Shown here: positions 26,284 to 34,218 of the stretch, in pieces
Layout of the letters: the number at the start of each line of letters is the position of its first letter
Numbering within the stretch: the stretch's first letter is position 1
Source of the DNA: Virgibacillus salarius
GTDB lineage: Bacteria > Bacillota > Bacilli > Bacillales > Amphibacillaceae
Length of the DNA stretch: 64,000 nt
Direction of reading: 5' to 3'
NCBI RefSeq assembly: GCF_039521925.1
Contig: NZ_BAAACY010000022.1
Span: forward strand, 6,352 to 70,351
Notes under the pieces: generated by a model
Seen by the model: only the letters and a program-made list of their open reading frames with translations
Database searches by the model: none
Told to the model about the DNA's origin: nothing
Position numbers and translations under genes: made by a program

Positions 26284-26892
26284 ATGCCAAAAAAAGTAGA
26301 TCATGAAAAAAGAAAAATTATAATAGCAGAAGCAACATGGAAAATAATTGTAGAAGAAGGAATAGAGCAAGCAACCGTTCGTAATATCGCTCATGCTGCT
26401 GATTTATCAGTAGGCGCTTTAAGGCACTATTTCACAACCCAATCGGAGTTGTTGCTTTATTCCATGCAACTAGTCTCCGATAGAGCTCGAGAAAGAATGG
26501 CCAGTCAACAGTACGATGGTCCACCACTACAAGTCATGGAGGAAGTTCTTTTTGAATTTATACCTTTAGATAAAGACAGAAAAATAGAGATGGAGGTATG
26601 GTTAAGTTTTTCAGCAAGAAGTCTTGTTGACCCAGATTTAATGCAGTTGAATCAAAAGGTATATCATGACTTACGACGTGTTATTATTGCTGTTATTGAT
26701 CATCTTATCTCCCTGCAATTCGTACCTGATCAGTTTGCTGCTGAGATTGAAACTGAACGGTTATATGCACTCATTGATGGACTTGCTATTCATCATTTGC
26801 TACAACCAGATAGCCTGTCTAAAGAAATGATGACCTCTGTGATCCAACATCATCTAAAGAGTTTATGTAAACAGGAGGTTTTGGATAAATGA
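26284..26892 (+). CDS. TetR/AcrR family transcriptional regulator
   Basis: 202 residues. The N-terminal helix-turn-helix reads TVRNIAHAADLSVGALRHYF (about 36-55), followed by a ligand-binding domain with the WLSFSARSLVDPDL segment seen in BetI-like repressors. It is predicted to repress itself and its neighbours through the inverted repeat upstream. It has no ribosome binding site and is probably translated from a leaderless message. The downstream alarmone hydrolase overlaps its stop by 4 nt, so both are co-transcribed. Confidence 0.88.
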   Translation: MPKKVDHEKRKIIIAEATWKIIVEEGIEQATVRNIAHAADLSVGALRHYFTTQSELLLYSMQLVSDRARERMASQQYDGPPLQVMEEVLFEFIPLDKDRKIEMEVWLSFSARSLVDPDLMQLNQKVYHDLRRVIIAVIDHLISLQFVPDQFAAEIETERLYALIDGLAIHHLLQPDSLSKEMMTSVIQHHLKSLCKQEVLDK

Positions 26893-27434
26893 GACAAAAA
26901 GCTAAAGCGTTCGCAACAAAGGCACATGATGGACAACGAAGAAAGAGTTCCAATGATCCTTATATCACTCATCCCATCCGTGTAGCAGCAAGGTTAGCAG
27001 CAGCTGGTTTTCGTGATGAATTAATTAGTGCTGGATATTTACACGATGTGGCGGAAGACACTTCTTATACTATTAAGGATATTAAGGAACAATTTGGTGA
27101 TTCAATAGCTCACTTGGTTGCAGCCAATACAGAAAATAAATCTCTAAGTTGGCAGGAAAGAAAACAGCATACAATTGACAACTTGAAATCTGCGGAAAAG
27201 GAGATAAAATATTTAATTATTGCTGATAAACTAGATAATTTACTAAGCTTAGAACAGGACTTGAGAGGTCAAGGTGCAATTGTTTGGGACCATTTTAACG
27301 CTCCTTTCGAAAAGCAAAAATGGTACAATCAGTCATTAGTTGAAGTAATGTACTATGGTTTACGTTCTGAAGAAATCCCCAATTACTTTAGATTATATGA
27401 AGAAACTGTTGCTAGAGTGTTTGAAGGAAAATAA
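26889..27434 (+). CDS. Small alarmone hydrolase (RelA/SpoT HD domain only)
   Basis: 181-residue HD-domain phosphohydrolase of the MESH1/RelA-SpoT N-terminal type. Residues AFATKAHDGQRRKSSNDPYI and THPIRVAARL, the HD pair in GYLHDVAEDT and the later IIADKLDNL give the manganese site. No synthetase, TGS or ACT domain follows, so it should only degrade (p)ppGpp or a related 3'-pyrophosphate nucleotide. Coupling with a TetR regulator is unusual. The ATG overlaps the TetR stop, with GGAGG upstream. Confidence 0.85.
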   Translation: MRQKAKAFATKAHDGQRRKSSNDPYITHPIRVAARLAAAGFRDELISAGYLHDVAEDTSYTIKDIKEQFGDSIAHLVAANTENKSLSWQERKQHTIDNLKSAEKEIKYLIIADKLDNLLSLEQDLRGQGAIVWDHFNAPFEKQKWYNQSLVEVMYYGLRSEEIPNYFRLYEETVARVFEGK

Positions 27435-27633
27435 TAAAGTAGTATTCCTTTGTGTTTTTTCCACAGAATTCTTGAGGAAAACATTGCTTTAGTAAGGCTC
27501 TTTCTGTCTGTTACATCTGGGATATACTATAATCTTCCGGAAAGAGTGGCAATCAACTATATGCCTTGACTCGCATACAGTACTGTTCTTGATGATTACT
27601 CGACTTCCACTTCATTTTTTATAGACAATAAAG

Positions 27634-27676
27634 CAGCCTCCGATTTCCAATGAGGAATGGAGGCTGTCTTTCTTTT
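27634..27676. terminator. Bidirectional terminator between alarmone hydrolase and rsgA
   Basis: CAGCCTCC-ATTCC-type stem (27634-27666) followed on the plus strand by TCTTTCTTTT. On the minus strand the tail is CTTTATTG. The convergent genes share it. Confidence 0.7.
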
Positions 27677-28742
27677 ATTTATATCTACGATTTTTATATC
27701 TTGTCTTCATATTTTTGGTAAGCTGCTTCCACTTATTTTTTTCTTCGAGTTGTGCTTTTTGATCCTGCTTTCTCTTTTCATAAGCTAACTCACGCTGTAA
27801 TTTTAGATAGCTCTGGAAACGTGCTTCAGACAATTCACCTGAATTAAGGGCATCCTTCACTCTACAGCCAGGCTCCGTATCATGCTTGCAGTCGGTAAAA
27901 TAACATGCGGTAACGAAGGCTTCAATATCCTCAAATGCCGTATCAATAGCATGTTCACCTTCCCAAAGCTGCAGCTCACGCATACCAGGTGTATCAATAA
28001 GTAATCCACCATTTTTCAATAAAAACATTTCACGATGTGTTGTTGTATGACGACCTTTACTATCATTCTCCCGTATAGCATTTGTAAGTTGAACCTGTTC
28101 TTCCAGTAGCACATTTACCAATGTTGATTTTCCTACGCCAGATGAACCTAAAAGCGCTGCAGTTTTACGTGGAGGCAAATAAGACATAAATTCCGTTATA
28201 CCTTCTCCCGTTATACTGCTCAATGTAACAATCGGAATCCCAATTGCAACCTCTTCAAGCTCAGACATGATCGTAGCTATTTCATCAGCTTTACACATAT
28301 CTTTTTTCGTAAGCACTATAACTGGTGAAGCTCCACTCTCATAGGCTGAGATAATATATCTTTCCATCCTTCGTACATTAAGATCATCATTTAACGAACC
28401 TACGATAAAAATAGTATCCAAATTTGCAGCAACTAACTGCGCTTCTGTCTTATCACCAGCCGCTTGGCGAACAAATTGAGTTTTACGTGGTAATAGTTCC
28501 TTTATTACTGCTTTTTTCTCATCAATTAGTTTCTCCACAACCACCCAATCACCAACAGCAGGAAAATCCATTGATGAATTAACCTCATTAAAGAATTTCC
28601 CACTAACATGCGCTATATACTCATATCGACCATCAGATATGCGATAGCTATTCCGTTGCACCGTAATAACACGTGCAATTGTATTCAAATTGACAGATGG
28701 TGAAGATGATTCCTCCCATCCTAACTTTACCAAATCGTTCAC
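27675..28742 (-). CDS. rsgA: Ribosome small-subunit-dependent GTPase A
   Basis: Circularly permuted GTPase acting in late 30S maturation, 355 residues. The N-terminal OB-fold region is followed by G4 LTKKDM, G1 GSSGVGKSTLVNVL and G3 LIDTPGMREL. The C-terminal zinc segment is CYFTDCKHDTEPGC, then a Lys-rich tail. It is longer than the roughly 300-residue YloQ of B. subtilis, so it may be the second, longer RsgA paralogue that many Bacillaceae carry. The start is GTG at 28742 behind AGGAGG. Confidence 0.9.
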   Translation of the reverse strand: MNDLVKLGWEESSSPSVNLNTIARVITVQRNSYRISDGRYEYIAHVSGKFFNEVNSSMDFPAVGDWVVVEKLIDEKKAVIKELLPRKTQFVRQAAGDKTEAQLVAANLDTIFIVGSLNDDLNVRRMERYIISAYESGASPVIVLTKKDMCKADEIATIMSELEEVAIGIPIVTLSSITGEGITEFMSYLPPRKTAALLGSSGVGKSTLVNVLLEEQVQLTNAIRENDSKGRHTTTHREMFLLKNGGLLIDTPGMRELQLWEGEHAIDTAFEDIEAFVTACYFTDCKHDTEPGCRVKDALNSGELSEARFQSYLKLQRELAYEKRKQDQKAQLEEKNKWKQLTKNMKTRYKNRRYK

Positions 28743-28944
28743 TATGAAAATTCCTCCTATAATGGAGAAAGCACCCTCATTATACCGACCGTTCCTCCAT
28801 TTTGTTTGATGTGTACGTACATAAATTTCGTTTTACAGTTGCACTCATAAAACATCACTCCTTTCAAAATGGACCTATCGGTGTTAACCTACAATAGTTA
28901 TACCCTATATTACTTACTTAGTAAAGTTCTTCTGTACAATTCAG

Positions 28945-28977
28945 CAAAAAGCCAGACGTAAAAAACACGTCTGGCTT
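28945..28977 (-). terminator. Terminator of the aldo-keto reductase gene
   Basis: Perfect 11-bp stem AAGCCAGACGT / ACGTCTGGCTT with a 7-nt loop and TTTTTGC tail on the minus strand, directly past the stop. Confidence 0.85.
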
Positions 28978-28983
28978 CTCTGC

Positions 28984-29808
28984 CTATCTAATATTCATTT
29001 CGCTCGGCTCCGGGCCTTTACGCTCATTTCGATCCAATCCTTCGATCCTTTTCATATCATCAGTCGTTAGTTCAAAATCAAACACGTTAAAATTCTCTTC
29101 CATTCTAGATGGTGTAACTGATTTAGGTATTACAATATTATTATATTGCAGATGCCAGCGAAGAATTACCTGAGCAGGTGTTTTACTATAACTACCAGCA
29201 ATACTAGTAATTACATCATTTTTTAATACTTCGCCACCTTGCATTAATGGACTCCAAGCTTCAAGATATATATTGTGTTTTTCACAGAATTCCTTTACTT
29301 CTTTTTGCTGCAAGTATGGGTGACACTCTACTTGATTAACCGCAGGAACAACATCACATTCATCTATTAATCGTTGCAAGTGCTCCACATTAAAGTTACA
29401 AACACCAATCGCTTTCACACGACCATCCTTATATAGCTTTTCCAAAGCTTTATATGTTTCCACATAGTCATCATACTCAGGCGTCGGCCAGTGAATAAGG
29501 TAAAGATCAACATAATCTAAGCCTAATCGTTCTAAGCTTTTGTCAAATGCCTGTAGCGTATTCTCATAGCCTTGATCCGAATTCCAAACTTTAGTAGTGA
29601 TAAAAAGGTCTTCACGTGCAACATTACTGTTTGCTAGTGCCTTACCAACACCATTTTCGTTTTCATAAACTTTTGCAGTATCAATAGAGCGGTAACCAAT
29701 TTCTAGTGCCTTTTCCACTGCAGGGGTCGCTTCTTCATCCGGTACTTGCCAAACACCAAATCCTAATTGTGGCATTTTCAAACCGTTGTTAAGTGTTATA
29801 TACTGCAT
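28984..29808 (-). CDS. Aldo-keto reductase
   Basis: NADPH-dependent carbonyl reductase of the AKR5 type, 274 residues, a TIM barrel. The tetrad is visible: Asp and Tyr in SIDTAKVYENE, Lys in FITTKVWNSD and His in DLYLIHWPTP. The NADPH-phosphate site reads IPKSVTPSRMEEN. Relatives in Bacillus (YtbE, YvgN) reduce methylglyoxal and other aldehydes. The start has AAAGGGAG upstream. It is monocistronic. Confidence 0.92.
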   Translation of the reverse strand: MQYITLNNGLKMPQLGFGVWQVPDEEATPAVEKALEIGYRSIDTAKVYENENGVGKALANSNVAREDLFITTKVWNSDQGYENTLQAFDKSLERLGLDYVDLYLIHWPTPEYDDYVETYKALEKLYKDGRVKAIGVCNFNVEHLQRLIDECDVVPAVNQVECHPYLQQKEVKEFCEKHNIYLEAWSPLMQGGEVLKNDVITSIAGSYSKTPAQVILRWHLQYNNIVIPKSVTPSRMEENFNVFDFELTTDDMKRIEGLDRNERKGPEPSEMNIR

Positions 29809-29898
29809 CTTTTAACTCCCTTTCATTTTGGAATATTATTCTTATATTATCACAGCTGCTTATTGGATTTAATCAATATGCATTCGTAATGACCATCC

Positions 29899-31524
29899 TT
29901 AATCTCTCCATTTTCTCCGAGCGAACGTGTAATTTCCTTCATATCTCGATAAGCGTTCCTGATCAATTAAATAGGTTACAGGAAAGAGTCTATCTAAAAA
30001 GTATCGATCATGTGATACTGCAATAATTGTTCCATCAAATTGTTCTAATGCTTCTTCTAGAACCTCTTTGGATTCAATATCAAGATGATTCGTTGGCTCA
30101 TCTAAAATAAGCAAATTATGATTCTGGTACACAAGTTCCGCCAAACGTAGACGCATTTTTTCTCCACCACTTAATTGCTTAACCTTACGGAAAACACTCG
30201 GACCAAAGAAAAGAAACCTTGCTAAAATCCCCCTCGCTTCTCCCTCTGTAACAGGTACTTGATCACGAAATTCTTCCAGAACAGATCGAGATCCATCCAT
30301 TTCTAACATATGCTGTGATAAGAAACCAATAGATAAATTGCTTCCTAGTTGGATCGCACCCTGATCTGGTTCATCTTTCCCTAATAACATTCTTAACAGA
30401 GTTGATTTCCCAGTTCCGTTTTCACCTATAATAGCAACACGATCTTGAAAGCGAATATGCATATTGGCTGCCGAAAATAATGGTTTACTCGGAAAACGCT
30501 TATACACATTATCCAGCAGAATAACATCCTTCCCACTACGTTTTTCCATTTGAAAATCCAAATTAATACGCTTTTTCTCCAAAATCGGACGTTTCAAGAC
30601 AGTCATTTTCTCTAAAGCTTTTTCCATACTTTTGGCTCGACGATGCAAGCCATCATTTGGTGGATTTGCTTGATTTGCCCACTCTTTTAAACGTTTAATC
30701 GTTTCCTTCATCTTCTTTATTTTTTTCTGTTGATCCTGGTATTGCTGGAATTCTTGCAGTAAACGCGTTTCTCTTTCTTTTACATAATCCGTATAATTCG
30801 TATGATATTTCAACAGTTCTCCTTGGTCCATCTCTAATATAGTAGTTACTGTTTCATCTAGAAAATAACGGTCATGAGAAACAATGACAACTGTTCCATG
30901 GTATTGATTTATAAAATTTGTTAGCCATTCAATCGCAAGGAAATCCAAATGATTCGTCGGCTCATCCAACAGCAGAAGATCTGGCGCTGTTAATAATAGC
31001 TGCGCTAAACCAACCTTTGTTCTTTCTCCACCACTTAGGTTCTTCCACTTCTTATTGGCTAAATGCTCCATTTGTAAGCCATTCATTACACGCCTTACTT
31101 GAGCATCCATTTCGTAACCACCTTGATCCTGGAATTGCTCTTGAAGCTTTCCGTACTTTTCAATAAGAAGCATTAATTGATCAGCTTCCGTTTCCGAAGA
31201 CATACTAGCTTCCAATTCAAGCATTTGTGATTTTAGTCGATTAAGCTTTGTAAAAACTTGAAATAACAGTGATTCAACCTCAGCTTCAGCTTCTAAAGAT
31301 GGGGCTTGCTGTAATAAACCAACGGATAAATTCTTTTTCCATGTAATCGTACCTTCTGCTGGCTCCGACTTCTTTGCCAATAAATCTAGTAAGGTTGTCT
31401 TTCCTTCTCCATTCCTTCCAATTAACCCAATTCGTTCTCCTTCTTTAATTTCAACTGTAATATCCTTAAATATAATATTTGCACCTAATATTTGCGTCAC
31501 TTGCTGTAAACTGCTAATAATCAT
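29899..31524 (-). CDS. ABC-F ATPase, possibly ribosome-protection type
   Basis: Cytosolic twin-ATPase of 541 residues without membrane domains. Cassette 1 has GRNGEGKTTLLDLL, LSGGERTKVGLAQLL and LLLLDEPTNHLD. A charged linker follows (about 225-320). Cassette 2 has GENGTGKSTLLRMLL, LSGGEKMRLRLAELV and LLILDEPTNHLD. ABC-F proteins act on the ribosomal E site, and one branch dislodges antibiotics. The leader-peptide attenuator upstream strongly suggests antibiotic-induced expression, hence a resistance type. The ATG at 31524 follows GGAGGAAGAG. Confidence 0.85.
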   Translation of the reverse strand: MIISSLQQVTQILGANIIFKDITVEIKEGERIGLIGRNGEGKTTLLDLLAKKSEPAEGTITWKKNLSVGLLQQAPSLEAEAEVESLLFQVFTKLNRLKSQMLELEASMSSETEADQLMLLIEKYGKLQEQFQDQGGYEMDAQVRRVMNGLQMEHLANKKWKNLSGGERTKVGLAQLLLTAPDLLLLDEPTNHLDFLAIEWLTNFINQYHGTVVIVSHDRYFLDETVTTILEMDQGELLKYHTNYTDYVKERETRLLQEFQQYQDQQKKIKKMKETIKRLKEWANQANPPNDGLHRRAKSMEKALEKMTVLKRPILEKKRINLDFQMEKRSGKDVILLDNVYKRFPSKPLFSAANMHIRFQDRVAIIGENGTGKSTLLRMLLGKDEPDQGAIQLGSNLSIGFLSQHMLEMDGSRSVLEEFRDQVPVTEGEARGILARFLFFGPSVFRKVKQLSGGEKMRLRLAELVYQNHNLLILDEPTNHLDIESKEVLEEALEQFDGTIIAVSHDRYFLDRLFPVTYLIDQERLSRYEGNYTFARRKWRD

Positions 31525-31633
31525 CTTCTCTTCCTCCGTTTGCCGAAGAGACACTTACTACACATAGAAAGAAGTATTTTTATTAGATTGCTATTCAATT
31601 TTTACATCATAAAGAACAATCTTTTAAAAACAC

Positions 31634-31674
31634 CAAAAAAAGACGCAAAGAGTTCTCCCCTTACACGCCTTTTT
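31634..31674 (-). terminator. Attenuator terminator in the ABC-F leader
   Basis: Read on the minus strand, AAAGGCG-TAAGGGG pairs with CTCTTTG-CGTCTTT, followed by TTTTTTT. It lies 110 nt upstream of the ABC-F start and downstream of the leader peptide, so it would stop transcription unless the leader is stalled. Confidence 0.8.
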
Positions 31675-31685
31675 CACTAGATATA

Positions 31686-31735
31686 TGGAAGCGTTAGTCT
31701 ATTCCACTTCAGAGGAAGCCAACGATTTTCCATAC
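31686..31735 (-). promoter_or_regulatory. Alternative hairpin in the ABC-F leader
   Basis: ATGGAA-CGTT pairs with AACG-TTCCAT, enclosing an inner TTCC-CTTC / GGAA segment. It lies between the leader peptide and the terminator, where an anti-terminator or ribosome-responsive stem is expected. Confidence 0.5.
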
Positions 31736-31809
31736 GAATCCGCTTGTAGGTAGATGTCTCTTACTGGTATTTTTCCTAATGTTGTAGTAAAAAAGGGCAT
31801 ACTTATCCC

Positions 31810-31890
31810 TCAAGCAACATTTCCGGAAAAAATCGCATAACGAAACCAAAGATATTCTTTAATCTTCGTTACACTACCAGTATGATTCAT
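31810..31890 (-). CDS. 26-residue leader peptide of the ABC-F gene
   Basis: Short frame beginning MNHTGSVTKIKEYLWFRYAI and ending SGNVA, preceded by the perfect ribosome binding site AAGGAGGTG with 7 nt spacing. It follows a consensus promoter closely and lies upstream of a terminator and the ABC-F gene. Such peptides sense ribosome-targeting antibiotics: stalling on them remodels the RNA and lets transcription through. It is too short for routine annotation. Its function as a sensor is inferred from architecture, as in vmlR- or msr-type genes. Confidence 0.75.
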   Translation of the reverse strand: MNHTGSVTKIKEYLWFRYAIFSGNVA

Positions 31891-31918
31891 CTAACCCACC
31901 TCCTTTTTAATTATGTCT

Positions 31919-31948
31919 AGTATACTTAAAAATTCAGAAAGGTGTCAA
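31919..31948 (-). promoter_or_regulatory. SigA promoter of the ABC-F attenuation leader
   Basis: On the minus strand, TTGACA (31948-31943), an 18-nt spacer and TATACT (31924-31919). It starts about 30 nt before the leader peptide ATG and just past the end of the upstream LysM/GH18 gene. Confidence 0.8.
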
Positions 31949-31950
31949 TG

Positions 31951-33369
31951 CTAAACGTCACCTTTTTTTACGATAAAGTTATTTTGCAAAACAGCCCAAT
32001 TTTGGGGAAATGGAATACCTAATACCCAGTAACTAGCCCCTCTTATATCATAATCTCTTAGTGTATCGTATTTTGCTTGGATACTTCTTGCATCCTCAAA
32101 CCATACTTCATGCTGCTGACCATCTCCAGCCGTATAACGGAAGTATGGTGATTGATAGGTATCATTATATTGGATCTCCGCTCCATAAGTTGCAGCTAGT
32201 TGGATGGCTTCTTGTGAACTAACTGTTCGAGCTACAGTACCTTCTTGCCACGGAATTTTCCAGTCTCTTCCATACAACGGTATTCCCATCATAATTTTAT
32301 CACGAGGTATGACTGTAATTGCATAATCTAGTACCTTACGTACCTCATTAATTGGCGCTATCGCTAATGGTCTTCCTCCTGCCCATCCCCATTCATAAGT
32401 CATGAGCACAATAAAATCAACAATTTCTCCCTGTGTTTTATAATCATGAGCCTCATAGAGCAATCCTTCTTGATCACTTCTAATTTTGGGAGCAAGAGCC
32501 GTAGTAACCAGATATCCATTAGGATGAAGGCGAGCTACAACACGCCGTAAAAAGTTGTTATAGTTCTCTCGATCCTCAGGATAAACATATTCAAAATCAA
32601 AATTTACTCCTTGATATCCTTTTTCTTGCATTTCTTCTAATAGAATCGTTATTAACTTCTCTTGTAACTCAGGGCTCCGTAATAATGTTGCTGCTAAATC
32701 AGAGTCAAAGTCCCCTTCAACGAAATTTGTTAATACTAAAAGTGGCAGCACATTTGTTGCCTCTGCCGCTTCAAGAATAGGTAAATCGTTTAGCTCGGTA
32801 ATCGTACCATCTGATCGAATACTATACGTAAATGGTGTTACGTACGTTAGTAGCCTTCCATAGGCCAATATTTCCTGAGCACCTTGTGCTCCCGTTTTTG
32901 TAGCATATGCATTTATTTCTTTAACCGGCCTGGATGGTTGAGGAATTTTTAATACTTGACCTGGATAAATAAGCGATGGATTGGTAATTGCATTCATCCT
33001 CATTAATTCATTAACTGTAACACCAGTCTGTTGGGCTATTTCCCATAACGAATCTCCAAGCTGTACGATATATGGATAATAAGGTATTTCTAACATCTGT
33101 CCTACAAATAACAAATTAGGGTCTGTTATTTGATTGACTGCCGCAATCTCCTGTACAGGTATTTGATATCGTTGGGCTATCATCCACAATGTATCTCCAG
33201 ACTGCACAACATATTCTCTACGTGGATCTGGAATGACAAGTGCTTGCCCAATCACTAATATATTTGGATTATTCAATTGATTTAATACAGCTATTTGTCG
33301 ATAATCAGAACCATAACGCTCCGCAATGTTCCATAATGTATCATTTCGTTTAATCACATGAATTTGCAT
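31951..33369 (-). CDS. Spore cortex/peptidoglycan glycosidase with LysM repeats (SleL/YaaH-like)
   Basis: 472 residues: three LysM peptidoglycan-binding repeats (about 4-46, 50-93 and 97-140, each with a GDTLW- or GDSLW-type motif), then a glycoside hydrolase 18 barrel. The catalytic strand reads GVNFDFEYVYPEDRENY, with the essential Glu. Other family segments are ALAPKIRSDQ, MTYEWGWAGG and the C-terminal RGASYWVLG. Bacillus relatives SleL/YaaH are N-acetylglucosaminidases acting on spore cortex muropeptides. The ATG at 33369 was preferred over the TTG at 33387 because GGGAG lies upstream of it. Confidence 0.9.
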   Translation of the reverse strand: MQIHVIKRNDTLWNIAERYGSDYRQIAVLNQLNNPNILVIGQALVIPDPRREYVVQSGDTLWMIAQRYQIPVQEIAAVNQITDPNLLFVGQMLEIPYYPYIVQLGDSLWEIAQQTGVTVNELMRMNAITNPSLIYPGQVLKIPQPSRPVKEINAYATKTGAQGAQEILAYGRLLTYVTPFTYSIRSDGTITELNDLPILEAAEATNVLPLLVLTNFVEGDFDSDLAATLLRSPELQEKLITILLEEMQEKGYQGVNFDFEYVYPEDRENYNNFLRRVVARLHPNGYLVTTALAPKIRSDQEGLLYEAHDYKTQGEIVDFIVLMTYEWGWAGGRPLAIAPINEVRKVLDYAITVIPRDKIMMGIPLYGRDWKIPWQEGTVARTVSSQEAIQLAATYGAEIQYNDTYQSPYFRYTAGDGQQHEVWFEDARSIQAKYDTLRDYDIRGASYWVLGIPFPQNWAVLQNNFIVKKGDV

Positions 33370-33503
33370 TTGTATATACGCTCCCAATTCAAGTAACTAC
33401 TATTCATAGAAATTAGCAAGACCCCATGAATATAGTCTCATTGTTTCTATTGACTATCTTATTCATTAGGTGTTTGTCCTGTTATTACAAACTGTGTTTA
33501 TTT

Positions 33504-33534
33504 CAAAAAAACTGCTCCGTTTTTACGGAACAGC
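33504..33534 (-). terminator. Terminator of the GNAT gene
   Basis: GCTGTTCCGT / ACGGAGCAG stem with a 4-nt loop and seven T residues on the minus strand, immediately after the stop. Confidence 0.8.
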
Positions 33535-33535
33535 A

Positions 33536-34048
33536 TCAATTATTAATCCAAAGTATTTCACCATATTGTTCTTGATAATCTATTTTCACATCAAAATAAT
33601 GTTTACTATAAAAATGCTTCAGCCGATTTACATGATCAAAATCCCGCTGAACAATGTCACCAGTGATGTACTGCTTATTCTCATCTCTAGCTATTTCCTT
33701 TAAATGCCTCATTAATACAGAGCCAAATCCCTTGTTCTGTTCCCCTTTTATATCTGAAATATGAAGGGTACTTGTATTTTTATATTCTGCTTGAATAGCT
33801 GAATCCCAATTACCTCGAAAAGGCTTGGTACATTCATGGAGCATAATTTGGAAAGAATTTGATTGTTTATCTGCATAAATGATAACCCAATTGTCATCTT
33901 GTGTTTGGTCAATACTAATAACGTCAGACTTTTTAGCTATTTCTTTTATACTATTTTGCATGCGAAATAATTGGACTTCTAATGAGTCTAGCTCTTGCTT
34001 TAATTCATTTTTATCCTTCTCCACGGTTAAAAAAGCTGAATAGTTCAT
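33536..34048 (-). CDS. GNAT-family acetyltransferase-like protein with N-terminal coiled coil
   Basis: 170 residues. The first 50 residues are a Glu/Lys/Leu heptad-like helix. The rest is a GNAT domain with the acetyl-CoA loop GEQNKGFGSVLMRHL (about 107-121), followed by NRLKHFYSKHYFDV. Substrate unknown. The ATG at 34048 has AGGTG six nt upstream; the GTG at 34057 would overlap that site. It is transcribed divergently from the chemoreceptor gene. Confidence 0.75.
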   Translation of the reverse strand: MNYSAFLTVEKDKNELKQELDSLEVQLFRMQNSIKEIAKKSDVISIDQTQDDNWVIIYADKQSNSFQIMLHECTKPFRGNWDSAIQAEYKNTSTLHISDIKGEQNKGFGSVLMRHLKEIARDENKQYITGDIVQRDFDHVNRLKHFYSKHYFDVKIDYQEQYGEILWINN

Positions 34049-34218
34049 ATATATCACCTGTATTTATAGTTATTTCAATTCAAACCACAATTTCACATTT
34101 TACATGATACGCATTAAATGAAGCAAATGTTAAAAAATTTTAAATAGTACTTCATACTCAGTTCTTTTATGTCGATAATGAAAGAAAATGCTTTTCTTAA
34201 TATAACTGGGGGATATAT

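Noticed and set aside
34141..34178. SigD-type promoter for the chemoreceptor (TAAA ... GTCGATAA)
   Set aside because: The spacing is about 26 nt rather than 15, so the pairing is probably accidental.
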